Part shown: positions 1 through 9,393 of the stretch, piece after piece
How the letters are laid out: each line of letters begins with the position of its first letter
How positions within the stretch are numbered: the first letter of the stretch is position 1
DNA from: Woeseiaceae bacterium
GTDB lineage: Bacteria; Pseudomonadota; Gammaproteobacteria; Steroidobacterales; Woeseiaceae
Direction: 5' to 3'
Length of the DNA stretch: 34,309 nt
Assembly: GCA_011772865.1 (NCBI GenBank)
Contig: WVYQ01000032.1
Location: forward strand, 23,363-57,671
The notes under the pieces: generated by a model
Databases searched by the model: none
What the model saw: only the letters and a program-made list of their open reading frames with translations
What the model was told of the DNA's origin: nothing
Program-made: the position numbers and the translations under genes

Positions 1-1
1 C

Positions 2-1144
2 AGGTTCGACAGGAAACTCGAGCAGGAAGAAGAATGGATACGCCAGGGCATCAAGGCCCGGCGCACGCGTAACGAGGGTCGTACGCGGGCGCTCGTCAAG
101 ATGCGCGAAGAATTCGCCCGGCGCATCAAGCCCGATGCAAAAGCCCGGATCTACATCGACGAGGCCGAACAGTCGGGACGCAAGGTCATTCGCGCCCGGA
201 ACATCAGTTACAGCTACGGGGACGAACCCGTCATCGAGGGTTTCTCGATCAAAATCAACCGCGGCGATCGCATCGGGTTGATCGGCAACAACGGTGTCGG
301 CAAGACGACGCTCCTGCGCCTGCTTCTCGGCGAGCTCGAACCGCAGACCGGGACCATCAAACACGGCACCAACCTGCGGATCGGGTACTTCGATCAGCTC
401 CGCCAGACGCTGGATCTCGAGAAATCGGTGGCCTACAACGTCGGCGAGGGCCGCACATACATCAAGCTCAATGGCAAGGACCGTCACGTCGTCGGCTACC
501 TGAAGGGTTTCCTGTTCAGCCCGAAGCGATCGATGATGCCCGTCAAGGCGCTATCGGGCGGCGAACGCAATCGCGTCATCCTCGCAAAGCTCCTGACCCG
601 CCCGGCGAACTTCCTTGTACTCGACGAACCGACCAATGATCTGGATATCGAGACGCTCGAGGTACTCGAGCAAAAACTCGTCGAGTTCACGGGAACGCTG
701 ATCGTCGTCAGCCACGATCGCGAATTTCTCGACAACGTCGTCACAAGCACGGTCGTGTTCGAAAAAGACGGCAAAATCGAGCAATACGTCGGTGGCTACA
801 GCGACTGGTTGCGGCGCGGCCATGAACTTGCGGAGACCGAGGATCCGTTCGGACTTGCGGTGCAACAACGAAAAGAGGCGCACGCCGAGCGCCGCAAGCA
901 GCAAAAACCCACGAAGCTAAGTTACAAGGACCAGCGTGAACTCGACCGGCTCCCGGTGGAGATCGAGTCGATCGAGGCGTCGATCGCGGAACTGCAGGCC
1001 GTCCTGGCGGAGCCGGACTTTTACGCGCAGGACCAGGAGATCGTGCAAGAGAAACTCAAAGAACTGGCCGAGACCGAGGCGTTGCTCGAGCGACGCATCG
1101 AGCGATGGTCCGAGCTCGAGACCTTGCAGGAAAGCTTTCGCTGA
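2..1144 (+). CDS. uup: ABC-F family ATPase Uup, 3' part (5' end outside window)
   Basis: This is a soluble tandem-ATPase ABC-F protein of the Uup type, a family that acts on ribosomes and influences DNA stability. The reading frame is open to the window edge. Its first residues ([15 protein letters not shown], then [10 protein letters not shown]) match the linker between the two ABC domains of Uup, so the first ATPase domain lies upstream. The second domain is complete: Walker [10 protein letters not shown], signature LSGGERNR, Walker [12 protein letters not shown] and the switch histidine in [11 protein letters not shown] charged coiled-coil tail of about 65 residues ([16 protein letters not shown] onward) is the typical Uup C-terminal DNA-binding domain. 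The stop is 11 nt before the oxoprolinase start, suggesting co-transcription. An internal ATG at 101 is not the true start, because family-conserved residues precede it. Confidence 0.93.
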   Translation, partial: RFDRKLEQEEEWIRQGIKARRTRNEGRTRALVKMREEFARRIKPDAKARIYIDEAEQSGRKVIRARNISYSYGDEPVIEGFSIKINRGDRIGLIGNNGVGKTTLLRLLLGELEPQTGTIKHGTNLRIGYFDQLRQTLDLEKSVAYNVGEGRTYIKLNGKDRHVVGYLKGFLFSPKRSMMPVKALSGGERNRVILAKLLTRPANFLVLDEPTNDLDIETLEVLEQKLVEFTGTLIVVSHDREFLDNVVTSTVVFEKDGKIEQYVGGYSDWLRRGHELAETEDPFGLAVQQRKEAHAERRKQQKPTKLSYKDQRELDRLPVEIESIEASIAELQAVLAEPDFYAQDQEIVQEKLKELAETEALLERRIERWSELETLQESFR

Positions 1145-1155
1145 GGTCGGTCGCA

Positions 1156-4100
1156 ATGTGGAATCTATGGATCGATCGTGGCGGGACGTTTACCGATGTC
1201 GTGGCTCGCAGCCCTGACGGCCGGATTGTCAGCCACAAGCTGTTGTCCGAGAATCCCGGGCGCTATCGCGATGCGGCCGTGCAGGGTATACGCCAGGTGC
1301 TGGGGCTCGACGACTCCGCCGAGATTCCCGGCAGCCAGATCGACCAGGTTCGCATGGGCACCACGGTGGCGACCAACGCGCTGCTTGAACGAACGGGCGA
1401 TCGGGTCGTATTTGTCACGACCCGCGGCTTTGGCGACGCGCTGCGAATCGGCTATCAGAGCCGGCCGGCGATATTCGCGCTCGATATCCGGCTGCCAGAG
1501 ATGCTCTACGAGCAGGTCATCGAAGCCGATGAACGTGTGTCGGCCGCCGGTGAATTGCTGCGAGCCCTCGACGAAGACCGGGTCCGCGAGGCACTGCAGG
1601 ATGCTTTCGATGCCGGCATTCGCTCTGTCGCCGTCGCGTTCCTGCACGGTTACCGCTACCCGGATCACGAGTGCCGGGTCGGCGAGATCTGCCGCGACAT
1701 TGGCTTTACCCAGGTTTCGCTGAGCCATGAGATCAGCCCGTTGATCAAGCTGGTGTCGCGTGGCGATACGACGGTCGTCGACGCCTACCTGTCGCCGCTC
1801 CTGCGCCGATACGTCGACCAGGTCGCCGGTGAGCTCGGCACCGCGAGCGCCGGGCCGCGGCTCATGTTCATGCAATCGAACGGCGGCCTGACCGATGCGC
1901 AGCTGTTTCAGGGCAAGGATGCGATCCTGTCGGGGCCTGCCGGCGGCGTCGTGGGCATGGCGATGACGGCGAAAGCCAGTGGTTACAGGAAGGTCATCGG
2001 CTTTGACATGGGCGGTACGTCAACCGATGTCACCCATTTCGACGGTGAATACGAGCGCAGCTTCGAGACGCTTGTGGCCGGCGTACGCATGCGGGCGCCA
2101 ATGATGCACATCCACACCGTGGCTGCGGGCGGAGGGTCGATGTTGCAGTTCGACGGCGCTCGATTTCGCGTCGGCCCCGAATCGGCCGGTGCGAATCCCG
2201 GGCCTGCCTGCTACCGCCGCGGCGGTCCGCTGACCGTTACCGACTGCAACGTTATGCTCGGCAAGATTCAGCCCGACTATTTCCCGGCTATTTTTGGCGA
2301 CGGCGGGGACGAACCTCTCGATCGCGATGTTGTGATAGCGAAGTTCGATGAGCTGGCCAGAGCTGTCGCCGGCGAGCGGGAAACGCCTCCGTCCGCCGAA
2401 AGCGTTGCGGCCGGATTTCTTCGCATTGCGGTCGAGAATATGGCGAACGCGATCAAGCAGGTCTCGGTGCAACGCGGTTATGACGTGACCGAATACACGC
2501 TCAATTGCTTCGGCGGCGCCGGCGGACAGCACGCCTGCCTGGTCGCAGACGCGCTCGGCATCCGGCGCGTGATGCTGCATCCACTGGCCGGCGTACTGTC
2601 CGCTTACGGCATGGGGCTCGCCGAGATTCGAGCGATGCGCGAGCGGCAGATGAGCATCGCCTTCGACAAAGCGACCGTCGCATCCGAGCTGCAACGAGCT
2701 GCCGAACCGCTGGCGGATGCTGCGATGCAGGAGGTTGTCTCGCAGGGTGTCGCGCACGAAAAAACAGAGATCGTCACGAAGGTGCAGGTGCGTTATGAAG
2801 GCACCGACACCAGTTTGCCGATCAACCTGGCCCCCGCGGATGACATGCTGGCTGAGTTCGAACGCGCGCACCGGAGTCGTTTCGGGTTCGTAGCGCCCGA
2901 GCGTGGGCTCGTCGTCGAAGCACTGTCGGTCGAGGCGATTGGCGCAGAGGCCTCTCCGCCTCCCGCGACACCGCAACAAGCGTCGGGTTTTGCCGGGTCG
3001 CCGAATACCGTGCCCATGTTCAGCGCAGGCGAATGGCGCGATGTGCCACTTCACGAACGTGAAGATCTCGCGACAGGACAGACGATTGCCGGCCCGGCGA
3101 TCATCATCGAGGCGATCGGCACGATTGTCATCGAAGCCGGCTGGCAAGGCACTCTCGACGGTGCGGGCGCCCTGATCCTGGAACGCTCCGTCGAGCGAGA
3201 AAAGAAAGAGGCCATCGGCACCGATGCGGACCCGGTCATGCTCGAGGTATTCAATAACCTGTTCATGTCGATTGCCGAGCACATGGGCGCGACACTTCAG
3301 AACACGGCCTACTCGGTCAACATCAAGGAGCGTCTGGATTTTTCCTGTGCATTATTCGATGCCGACGGCGGCCTCGTGGCCAATGCGCCGCATATCCCGG
3401 TACACCTCGGTTCGATGGGCGACTCGGTCAAAACGATCATCAAGGCCAACCAGGCGTCGATCCGGCCGGGCAACGTCTATGTCCTTAACGCGCCCTATAA
3501 TGGCGGCACTCACCTGCCCGACGTCACCGTGATTACCCCGGCATTCGATGCTGCCGGCAAGAACATCCTGTTCTATGTCGCATCGCGCGGCCATCATGCT
3601 GATATCGGCGGCCGCACGCCGGGCTCGGCGCCACCGGACAGCAAGCATATCGACGAAGAAGGTGTCGTCATCGACAACTTCCTGCTGGTCGAAGACGGCC
3701 GCCTGCGCGAGAAGGAGTTGCGCGATCTGCTCGGCTCGGGCCGTTACCCGTGTCGCAACATCGACCAGAATATTGCCGATCTTGCCGCGCAGGTAGCCGC
3801 CAACGAAACCGGCGTCGCCGAGCTTCGCAAGATGCTCGAGCACTATGGCGTCGAAGTTGTGCATGCCTACATGCAGCACGTTCAGGACAATGCCGAAGAA
3901 TCGGTGCGGCGAGTAATCGACGCCCTGACCGACGGTCGATTTACCTACCCGCTGGATGACGGCAGCCAGATCTGTGTTGCGATTAGCGTCGATCGTGAAA
4001 AACGCTCCGCCCTGATCGACTTCACGGGAACCTCGGGCCAGCACCCGGGCAACTACAACGCGCCCGCATCCGTCAGCAAGGCAGCGGTGCTGTATGTTTT

Positions 4101-4755
4101 CCGCACGTTGATCGACGACGACATTCCACTGAACGAGGGATGCCTCAAGCCGATCGAATTCGTGCTCCCGACTCCGTCGATGCTGAATCCCGAGTACCCG
4201 GCTGCGGTCATGGCCGGCAATGTCGAAGTTTCGCAGGCCGTTACCAACGCGCTGTACGGCGCGCTGGGTGTGCTCGCAGCCTCGCAGGGAACCATGAATA
4301 ACATCTTCTACGGTAACGACCGCTACCAGAACTACGAGACCATCTGCGGCGGCACCGGGGCCGGCATGAACCACGACGGATCCAGCGCCGTCCATAGCCA
4401 CATGACCAATACGCGGATGACCGACCCCGAGGTGCTCGAGTCGCGCTTCCCGGTTCGAAACGAGGTCTTTGCGATCCGCGAGGGGTCTGGCGGTGCCGGA
4501 CACCATCGTGGCGGCGACGGCGCCGTTCGCAAACTGCGTTTTCTCGAGTCGATGACGGCCACGATGCTGACTTCACACCGCGTCGTGCCGCCATTCGGGC
4601 TCGCGGGCGGAAAACCCGGCGCCTGCGGGCACAACTACATCGTTCGCGCGGGCGGAGACGTCGATGAACTCCGGGGCAACGACGAAACGTCGCTGGAGCC
4701 CGGAGACATGCTCGTCATCGAGACCCCCGGGGGTGGCGGCTTCGGCTCAGAATAA
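1156..4755 (+). CDS. 5-oxoprolinase / hydantoinase A-B fusion protein
   Basis: This is a 1199-aa ATP-dependent amidohydrolase of the HyuA/HyuB family, with both halves fused as in eukaryotic-type 5-oxoprolinase (5-oxoproline + ATP to glutamate). The HyuA part starts at residue 4 with [10 protein letters not shown], the acetate-kinase-like phosphate motif. It has a second motif [16 protein letters not shown] near residue 283 and [16 protein letters not shown] near 455. The HyuB part begins near residue 695 ([17 protein letters not shown]) and ends with the glycine-rich ETPGGGGFG. The length fits the fused family (about 1200-1290 aa). The chosen ATG follows GAGG by about 9 nt; an upstream in-frame start at 1105 would overlap uup and lacks conserved residues. 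The 3' end overlaps the convergent MAPEG gene by 9 nt. The substrate could be another cyclic amide such as a hydantoin. Confidence 0.9.
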   Translation: MWNLWIDRGGTFTDVVARSPDGRIVSHKLLSENPGRYRDAAVQGIRQVLGLDDSAEIPGSQIDQVRMGTTVATNALLERTGDRVVFVTTRGFGDALRIGYQSRPAIFALDIRLPEMLYEQVIEADERVSAAGELLRALDEDRVREALQDAFDAGIRSVAVAFLHGYRYPDHECRVGEICRDIGFTQVSLSHEISPLIKLVSRGDTTVVDAYLSPLLRRYVDQVAGELGTASAGPRLMFMQSNGGLTDAQLFQGKDAILSGPAGGVVGMAMTAKASGYRKVIGFDMGGTSTDVTHFDGEYERSFETLVAGVRMRAPMMHIHTVAAGGGSMLQFDGARFRVGPESAGANPGPACYRRGGPLTVTDCNVMLGKIQPDYFPAIFGDGGDEPLDRDVVIAKFDELARAVAGERETPPSAESVAAGFLRIAVENMANAIKQVSVQRGYDVTEYTLNCFGGAGGQHACLVADALGIRRVMLHPLAGVLSAYGMGLAEIRAMRERQMSIAFDKATVASELQRAAEPLADAAMQEVVSQGVAHEKTEIVTKVQVRYEGTDTSLPINLAPADDMLAEFERAHRSRFGFVAPERGLVVEALSVEAIGAEASPPPATPQQASGFAGSPNTVPMFSAGEWRDVPLHEREDLATGQTIAGPAIIIEAIGTIVIEAGWQGTLDGAGALILERSVEREKKEAIGTDADPVMLEVFNNLFMSIAEHMGATLQNTAYSVNIKERLDFSCALFDADGGLVANAPHIPVHLGSMGDSVKTIIKANQASIRPGNVYVLNAPYNGGTHLPDVTVITPAFDAAGKNILFYVASRGHHADIGGRTPGSAPPDSKHIDEEGVVIDNFLLVEDGRLREKELRDLLGSGRYPCRNIDQNIADLAAQVAANETGVAELRKMLEHYGVEVVHAYMQHVQDNAEESVRRVIDALTDGRFTYPLDDGSQICVAISVDREKRSALIDFTGTSGQHPGNYNAPASVSKAAVLYVFRTLIDDDIPLNEGCLKPIEFVLPTPSMLNPEYPAAVMAGNVEVSQAVTNALYGALGVLAASQGTMNNIFYGNDRYQNYETICGGTGAGMNHDGSSAVHSHMTNTRMTDPEVLESRFPVRNEVFAIREGSGGAGHHRGGDGAVRKLRFLESMTATMLTSHRVVPPFGLAGGKPGACGHNYIVRAGGDVDELRGNDETSLEPGDMLVIETPGGGGFGSE

Positions 4756-5133
4756 CTGCAGCAGCAGTGCCACGACGCAGAGCCACGCGACGGTAAACGA
4801 CAGGGTGCGCAGCCACGGGATACCGGCCGAATAGACGAGGTAGTGAGCCAGGCGCGCCCAGAAATAGATATTGCAGGCCATGACCGTGGTCGCGTTGCTG
4901 ATGCCCAGCGCATTCAGCATAAGCACGAGTGCGGCGAACATGACCAGGTTCTCGACGGCGTTGTAGTGCGCCTTCTTCATGCGCTGCGCCCAGGGCGCCA
5001 GTGGCTTCGGATTGTCCGGATAGCCAACCGCATCCTTGAGACCCTGCACCATGATCGTATTCACGATGTAGGGAACCCACATTACGGCAGACAACGTAAT
5101 GACCCAGGTCAAACTCATCAGCTCATTTGTCAT
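4747..5133 (-). CDS. MAPEG family membrane protein
   Basis: This 128-aa integral membrane protein resembles bacterial MAPEG proteins (membrane-associated proteins in eicosanoid and glutathione metabolism), the family that includes microsomal glutathione transferases. Four hydrophobic segments are visible, at roughly residues 8-30, 58-78, 80-100 and 105-127. The family-typical stretch is [18 protein letters not shown], where an Asn-Glu-containing helix contributes to the glutathione site in characterised members, followed by [20 protein letters not shown] strong Shine-Dalgarno (GAGGAGGGAG) inside the end of the preceding VOC gene fixes the start; the two genes are 2 nt apart. It is the last gene of the 14-gene minus-strand run and overlaps the oxoprolinase stop. 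The actual substrate is unknown. Confidence 0.88.
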   Translation of the reverse strand: MTNELMSLTWVITLSAVMWVPYIVNTIMVQGLKDAVGYPDNPKPLAPWAQRMKKAHYNAVENLVMFAALVLMLNALGISNATTVMACNIYFWARLAHYLVYSAGIPWLRTLSFTVAWLCVVALLLQLF

Positions 5134-5135
5134 TG

Positions 5136-5519
5136 TTATTCTCCCTCCTCGTTCCAGCGGTTTGCTGTTTCATCGAAGTACTTGTGTGCCCGGCGTACGA
5201 CACAGAATCGTTGCCCGTCCGGAGCCTCCATGACTACCCAGGTACGCACCGACTCCATGCGTTTCGCACCGAGACTTTCGAGCCGCCGGACTTCCGCTTC
5301 GACGTCGTCCGACTCGATATCGATATGCACGCGGCTGGCGTGGTCGACCTTTTGCACTTCGATATACGGGTCGCGGTCGGGCGGCTCGAGTTCTATGTAC
5401 TTGCCACCGTCCGACCCACCGGTCTCATAACCCAGAGCGGCGCTCCAGAAATCGGCGGCGGCCTGAAGGTCGTCGGTGTGGCAATCGATAATAATTCCGG
5501 CAAATCGACTACGATGCAT
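5136..5519 (-). CDS. VOC (glyoxalase/dioxygenase superfamily) protein
   Basis: This is a small 127-aa protein of the vicinal oxygen chelate fold. The N-terminal half reads GIIIDCHTDDLQAAADFWSA with LGYETGG; the second half has DHASRVHIDIESDDVEAEV and the strand VVMEAPDGQRFCVV, the usual paired beta-alpha-beta-beta-beta modules. Possible metal ligands are the His in IIDCHT, the His in RVHIDI and a late Glu. A strong ribosome binding site, GAGGAGGAG, lies 4 nt upstream of the ATG, inside the end of the GNAT gene, which overlaps this one by 11 nt. That arrangement implies translational coupling. Function within the superfamily (glyoxalase-like, resistance-like or non-catalytic) cannot be read from sequence. 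Confidence 0.85.
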   Translation of the reverse strand: MHRSRFAGIIIDCHTDDLQAAADFWSAALGYETGGSDGGKYIELEPPDRDPYIEVQKVDHASRVHIDIESDDVEAEVRRLESLGAKRMESVRTWVVMEAPDGQRFCVVRRAHKYFDETANRWNEEGE

Positions 5520-6024
5520 TTCGCTCCTCCTCGAGAAATTCGGGTCGAGTCAGGTAATAGCAGACATCGGCATGGGGCATATCTTTCGGGTATTCACTAA
5601 CCCTGAACCCGAGCGCTCGGTAACACTCATACGCAGGAATATTGTCCCGGAACACGAATAGCGAATATTCGTCTCTTGGATAAAGTTTCTTACCCTGTTC
5701 CATCAGCATTTCGATCAGGCGCCGGCCAAGCCCCTGGCCGCGCATGCCAGGCGCCACCACCAGGCGTGCGAGATGAATGCGGTTATCCCGGTCGTAGAGT
5801 TGGCCAAAGGCTACGAGATCTCCGCATGGGCTCGAGAGGCAGAACGACGCCATCTTCTCCCAGTAAACATCTTCGAAAAACGTCTCGCATGTAAACGGGT
5901 AGCGAAACGAAGGTCCGCCCCAAACATTGATGTCATCGTGTGTCGGAAACCACTGCATCAACGCCTCGATGTCCGAACTCCCAGCTTCTCGCAGCGTCCA
6001 GCCATCGCGTGTCAGCATACCCAT
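5509..6024 (-). CDS. GNAT family N-acetyltransferase
   Basis: This 171-aa protein has the acetyl-CoA binding signature of the GNAT fold: RLVVAPGMRGQGLGRRLIEM (motif A, R/QxxGxG/A) and the C-terminal motif B pattern NIPAYECYRALGFRV. The open frame extends further upstream, but those residues are arginine- and serine-rich and lie entirely inside the TerB-like gene. The start is therefore placed at 6024, 7 nt after the TerB stop; a second ATG two codons later (6018) is equally plausible. The 3' end overlaps the VOC gene. The acetylated substrate is unknown; amino groups of small molecules or protein N-termini are the usual targets. Confidence 0.85.
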   Translation of the reverse strand: MGMLTRDGWTLREAGSSDIEALMQWFPTHDDINVWGGPSFRYPFTCETFFEDVYWEKMASFCLSSPCGDLVAFGQLYDRDNRIHLARLVVAPGMRGQGLGRRLIEMLMEQGKKLYPRDEYSLFVFRDNIPAYECYRALGFRVSEYPKDMPHADVCYYLTRPEFLEEERNAS

Positions 6025-6031
6025 GGTGGAC

Positions 6032-6502
6032 TTACGACTGCGGCATCGTCTCCGCGAAATACCGGTCGAACGCACGATGAACCGTGTCCGGTGAAATACC
6101 GATGGCTTCGACGGCCTCGTTGAATTTCTCCATTTCGCCGACGTGGCGGCGCCCGTCCGCGGCAATGACCTTGAGTGACATCAACGCTATGTCTTCCTTG
6201 TCCTGTTCCGAAAGCGTCGGTGCGAGGTCAACAAGCGACTGTCCCAGCTCGGGGTTCTCGGCGAGCTCACTCATCGCGCGTGTCAGGAGCTCGAGGGACT
6301 CGGCTCCCTCCATGTGGAAATGTTCTTCGATCAGCTCGATCATTTTCGCCGACTCTTCCGGCTCGATCGTGCCGGAACCGCGTGCAATGAAAATCAGCAA
6401 CGCCGCGACGAGAAACTTGGAATCATAAGACTCAGTACCGTCTTTCGTCTCGATAATCAGTTGCGTGCCTTCGAGCCGCTTTGTCTTGATCGTGTCACTC
6501 AT
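6032..6502 (-). CDS. TerB-like domain protein
   Basis: This is a 156-aa soluble, acidic, mostly helical protein resembling the TerB / DjlA N-terminal helical domain. The visible core is KFLVAALLIFIARGSGTIEPEE, then a repeat-like second half, DIALMSLKVIAADGRRHVGE. The acidic loop following each helix matches the metal-binding pattern of TerB domains (A-D-G...E). In tellurite-resistance systems TerB binds divalent metal at the membrane face, but here no other ter gene is nearby, so a stress or signalling role is only a guess. The start codon overlaps the upstream DUF1801 stop as TGATG, which implies translational coupling. Confidence 0.75.
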   Translation of the reverse strand: MSDTIKTKRLEGTQLIIETKDGTESYDSKFLVAALLIFIARGSGTIEPEESAKMIELIEEHFHMEGAESLELLTRAMSELAENPELGQSLVDLAPTLSEQDKEDIALMSLKVIAADGRRHVGEMEKFNEAVEAIGISPDTVHRAFDRYFAETMPQS

Positions 6503-6924
6503 CAGTTCACGTTGTAGCGCTTCTTCATCAGCTTGACGGAGTCTTTTATCAGCTTTTCAAGCACCTTTTCATCGACATCGTCGAGCCTGTTGATATACAG
6601 GCAAGATTTGCCTGTCTTGTATTTGCCCAGACCATCCATCAACGATTCAAAGGGTTTGAAGCCAGGCATAATGTAGACGACGAGATTCTGCTTGCGCGGT
6701 GAAAAGCCGGTCAGCATCCAATCACCTTCGCGACCGCTGTCATAGTGATAGCGGTAACTACCGTAGCCGACCATGCTCGGCCCCCACATCGTTGCGCGCT
6801 TGCCGGTTGCACGGCGCATCATGGCGGCGACTTTCCTGGCGTCGGCGCGCCGCTTCGGATTCTCCACCCCGTTCAGGAATTCACTGACACCCGCTTTGGT
6901 CGGCTTCGTCTTGTTCTCGGCCAT
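6502..6924 (-). CDS. DUF1801 domain protein
   Basis: This 140-aa protein fits the DUF1801 family (YdhG/YdeI-like fold). Family hallmarks visible are the N-terminal helix with PKRRADARKVAAMMRRATGKR, the aromatic motif MWGPSMVGYGSYRYHY, and the strand FSPRKQNLVVYIMPG followed by LGKYKTGKSCLYINRL. No enzymatic activity is established for the family; the fold suggests small-molecule or protein binding. An AGGAG lies 15 nt upstream of the ATG, rather distant, so translation may depend partly on the upstream upp gene, whose stop is 18 nt away. The stop overlaps the TerB start. Confidence 0.85.
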   Translation of the reverse strand: MAENKTKPTKAGVSEFLNGVENPKRRADARKVAAMMRRATGKRATMWGPSMVGYGSYRYHYDSGREGDWMLTGFSPRKQNLVVYIMPGFKPFESLMDGLGKYKTGKSCLYINRLDDVDEKVLEKLIKDSVKLMKKRYNVN

Positions 6925-6942
6925 ACGCGTAGCATCATACTC

Positions 6943-7566
6943 CTAGTGACTGGTCCCGAATAGCCGATCGCCTGCATCACCGAGACCGGGCACGATGTAC
7001 TTGTTGTCATCGAGCCGCTCATCGATTGATGCGGTGTATATCGGTACATCGGGATGCGCGGCCTCTACCAGTGCCAGCCCCTCTTCGCAGGTCACGATGC
7101 AGATCACGATGATCTGGCCGGCGCCTTTCTGCTTGAGGGCATCGATAGCCGCGACGGTCGAACCGCCGGTTGCGAGCATCGGGTCGATGATAATGCAGGT
7201 GCCGTTACTGACCTGCGGTGGAAATCGCTGGTAGTAACTGACGGGTTTCTTGGTTTTTTCATCACGATAAAGACCAACGAAACCCACTCGAGCTGTTGGT
7301 ACGAGTTCGAGAATGCCGTCCAGCATGCCAACACCGGCCCTCAATATCGGTACAACGACCAGATCGGTATCGATTTCATGGCAGCTGGCCGTCGCAAGCG
7401 GCGTTTGTACCTCGACCTTGCGAGTCTTGATGTTCTTGAGGGCCTCATAGCACAGAAACATCGTGATCTCCTTCGCCAGCTCACGAAACAGCTTGTGGCC
7501 CGTTTCCTGGTCGCGAATGGTCGCCAGCTTGTGCTGCACACAGGGGTGGTCGATTTGCTCGTGCAT
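6943..7566 (-). CDS. upp: uracil phosphoribosyltransferase
   Basis: This 207-aa pyrimidine salvage enzyme makes UMP from uracil and PRPP. The PRPP-binding loop is CIIIDPMLATGGST. Other family marks are the N-terminal HPCVQHKLATIRD, ILRAGVGMLDG, and the C-terminal uracil-binding VPGLGDAGDRLFGT. The ATG at 7566 is preferred: GGAG lies 7 nt upstream, and the codon before it is TTG, which could only add one residue. Length is normal (E. coli Upp has 208 residues). It sits inside the long minus-strand run, 12 nt after the VOC gene; no uracil permease is adjacent. Confidence 0.97.
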   Translation of the reverse strand: MHEQIDHPCVQHKLATIRDQETGHKLFRELAKEITMFLCYEALKNIKTRKVEVQTPLATASCHEIDTDLVVVPILRAGVGMLDGILELVPTARVGFVGLYRDEKTKKPVSYYQRFPPQVSNGTCIIIDPMLATGGSTVAAIDALKQKGAGQIIVICIVTCEEGLALVEAAHPDVPIYTASIDERLDDNKYIVPGLGDAGDRLFGTSH

Positions 7567-7578
7567 CAATGTGCTCCG

Positions 7579-7935
7579 TTATTGCTCTTCAGTACTTGTC
7601 CAGATCGCGAATTCGGTGCCGGCAGGCTCGACATAATGAAATCGCCTGCCACCCGGAAACTCGAATATCTCCTGGCTGATCGTCGCGCCCAGCGCCTGCA
7701 CGCGCTCATAATCACGTTCGAGGTCACTACTGTAAAAGACCAGCAATACGCCACTGGCTGGCGCAGCCTCGTCCGCACGCCGGAATCCGCCGTCGAGGCG
7801 GCCGTCCCTGAAACTGCAGTAATCCGGCCCCCACTCCTGGAATTCCCAGCCATACAGAGCCTCGAAGAACGCCCGGGTTTTGTCCAGATCCGTTACCGGG
7901 ATCTCCACGTAATCAATTCGGCCTTCGTCCCTCAT
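7579..7935 (-). CDS. VOC family protein
   Basis: This 118-aa vicinal-oxygen-chelate protein has DEGRIDYVEIPVTDLDKTRAFFEA in the first module and GVLLVFYSSDLERDYERVQALGA with FPGGRRFHYVEPAGTEFAIW in the second. It resembles the single-domain glyoxalase-like proteins often annotated as bleomycin-resistance related, but no specific activity follows. The frame is open far upstream, yet that part lies inside the PH-domain gene and has no VOC character, so the ATG at 7935 is used. It is the second VOC gene in the cluster and is clearly divergent from the one at 5136-5519, not a recent tandem duplicate. Confidence 0.87.
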   Translation of the reverse strand: MRDEGRIDYVEIPVTDLDKTRAFFEALYGWEFQEWGPDYCSFRDGRLDGGFRRADEAAPASGVLLVFYSSDLERDYERVQALGATISQEIFEFPGGRRFHYVEPAGTEFAIWTSTEEQ

Positions 7936-7958
7936 TTTCTGGTCTCTGAGTTGCTGTT

Positions 7959-8375
7959 TTAATCCTGTATCTCGTGGCCGATCGCTTTCAGGAATCCCTC
8001 CCGATCGGCAGGGGAAACCATGATGCGCCGGCGTTTTCCGTAACGGATCATGATTCGGTCCAGCGACAGGGCCGGGGATGAAAGTGGGCTCCGGCTTGCC
8101 GCGACCGACGTAATCTGATCGACCGGCACTTTCCAGCGGAACGGCCCGGCTACGATACGAATCAGGCCGTGATCTACCGTGTAGTGCGTTGCGATCAAAA
8201 GCCATACCATCAGGCCGGAAACGCTAATTACCAGGAGTATCAGGCCTGTCGTCACTAGCGGGTCACCTGCCTGCAACGCCGCCGCTCCGATTGCGACGAT
8301 CTGTACGACAATCGCGACAATCATCAGGATCAAGATCCAGCCATCGACCTTCGATTTGAACCGCTTTGCCGCCAT
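7959..8375 (-). CDS. membrane-anchored bacterial PH-domain protein
   Basis: This 138-aa protein has two N-terminal transmembrane helices (about residues 14-35 and 43-62). A cytoplasmic beta-rich domain follows, starting at TVDHGLIRIVAGPFRWKVPVDQITSV and ending IMVSPADREGFLKAIG, the pattern of bacterial PH-like family bPH_4 (formerly DUF1200). The start ATG at 8375 overlaps the stop of the upstream VIT-like gene (TGATG), so the pair is translationally coupled; an in-frame GTG one codon earlier is less likely. The function of this PH family is unknown. Confidence 0.75.
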   Translation of the reverse strand: MAAKRFKSKVDGWILILMIVAIVVQIVAIGAAALQAGDPLVTTGLILLVISVSGLMVWLLIATHYTVDHGLIRIVAGPFRWKVPVDQITSVAASRSPLSSPALSLDRIMIRYGKRRRIMVSPADREGFLKAIGHEIQD

Positions 8376-8863
8376 CACGTAAACGTCCTGCCGACCCAGA
8401 GGCCGATCAGGTGTGAAAGAACGACGACGGTAACCGCGATACCGAGATGTTCACCGATAATCATTACCGGGGATGCGTTTTGAGCCTTTGCGAGAAAATA
8501 GCTCAATACGATGATCACGAGCATGCCCCACAGCAAAGAAGCTATGACGGCCTGATCCAGGGGCAACAGCAGTAGCGGGACGGCAAAGCTCAGCGCAAAG
8601 ATGAATTTGTTCAGGAACGTGGAAATCGTTGCTGCCCACACGTGACCGTGGGTCGTATCGGGGTCAGCCTCTTCGGCCAGGTGAATACCGAGCGCATCGG
8701 ACATTGCATCGGCGACGGCGATCACGAATATTCCCCCCAGCACGGCCGCCACCGAGCGGGTACCAGCGTTCAACCCGGTGATCAGCCCGATTGTCGTGAT
8801 AACACCCGAGGTCGCACCGAAATAAAGACCGGTTCTCGCGCCGTCGCTGCTGAAGAAAGCCAT
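8375..8863 (-). CDS. VIT1/CCC1-like multi-spanning membrane protein
   Basis: This 162-aa protein has about five hydrophobic segments (residues 15-33, 38-55, 75-97, 103-124, 135-155). The N-terminal GATSGVITTIGLITGLNAG and the following VADAMSDALGIHLAEEAD resemble the first two helices of the VIT1/CCC1 iron/manganese transporter family, including a glutamate pair where metal-binding residues lie in characterised members. It is shorter than typical VIT proteins (about 220-250 aa) and appears to lack the extended cytoplasmic metal-binding helices. Metal transport is therefore inference. AAGGA lies about 11 nt upstream of the ATG. It is coupled to the PH-domain gene downstream. Confidence 0.65.
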   Translation of the reverse strand: MAFFSSDGARTGLYFGATSGVITTIGLITGLNAGTRSVAAVLGGIFVIAVADAMSDALGIHLAEEADPDTTHGHVWAATISTFLNKFIFALSFAVPLLLLPLDQAVIASLLWGMLVIIVLSYFLAKAQNASPVMIIGEHLGIAVTVVVLSHLIGLWVGRTFT

Positions 8864-8878
8864 ACGAGTTAATTCCTT

Positions 8879-9385
8879 TTAATTCAGTAATTTACTGTAG
8901 ATGCGGACGGCGTCTTCGTCGCCCGGCATCGTGTGCATTCTCTCAAACTCGAAGCCCAATTTCCCGATGAGACCAATCGACGCACTGTTCTCGGGCGAAA
9001 TGATCGCTATCAGGCGATCGATAGACAGTTCCGAACAGGCGTAGTCCATGACCGCCACCGCCGCTTCGAATGCGTACCCCCTGCCGCAGAATTCCGGCAG
9101 CGTTGAGTAACCGAGATCCGGAACATCCAGTCCTTCGCGGCGAAACAGACCGCAGATGCCGATCGGCGTGTCGGTATCCTTCAAGGCAACACGGTAAGGC
9201 CCGTAGCCGTAGCGTTCATAGAGTTGCAGTGCGCCGCTCTTCATTGCTTCCCGGGCATCATCGATAGTCCGGATACCGCGGTCGCCAACGTACCGGATAA
9301 ATGCAGGATCATTCCAGACAGCAAGCATTAACCCGACATCTTCGAGCGTCATCTTGCGCAGCGAAAGGTGAGAGGTTTCGAGCAT
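8879..9385 (-). CDS. GNAT family N-acetyltransferase, RimJ/RimL-like
   Basis: This 168-aa acetyltransferase is of the RimJ/RimL-like branch: LETSHLSLRKMTLEDVGLM at the N terminus, then LGYSTLPEFCGRGYAFEA (acetyl-CoA pyrophosphate loop) and ENSASIGLIGKLGFEFE (motif B with the conserved Asn and Ser). Members acetylate ribosomal protein N-termini or small amines; the substrate here is not predictable. It starts 8 nt after the carbonic anhydrase stop, with no strong Shine-Dalgarno, so it probably depends on upstream translation. Confidence 0.87.
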   Translation of the reverse strand: MLETSHLSLRKMTLEDVGLMLAVWNDPAFIRYVGDRGIRTIDDAREAMKSGALQLYERYGYGPYRVALKDTDTPIGICGLFRREGLDVPDLGYSTLPEFCGRGYAFEAAVAVMDYACSELSIDRLIAIISPENSASIGLIGKLGFEFERMHTMPGDEDAVRIYSKLLN

Positions 9386-9393
9386 CGGCAGAT

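Noticed and set aside
1105-1155. Earlier in-frame start for the oxoprolinase
   Set aside because: It would overlap the uup 3' end and add residues with no family similarity; the ATG at 1156 directly precedes the conserved DRGGTFTD motif and has a Shine-Dalgarno.
2020-4506. Two long open frames (420 and 384 codons) antisense to the oxoprolinase
   Set aside because: They mirror the real gene in a GC-rich codon-biased region, show no recognisable domain and have unusual composition. The sense strand is a full, well-conserved protein.
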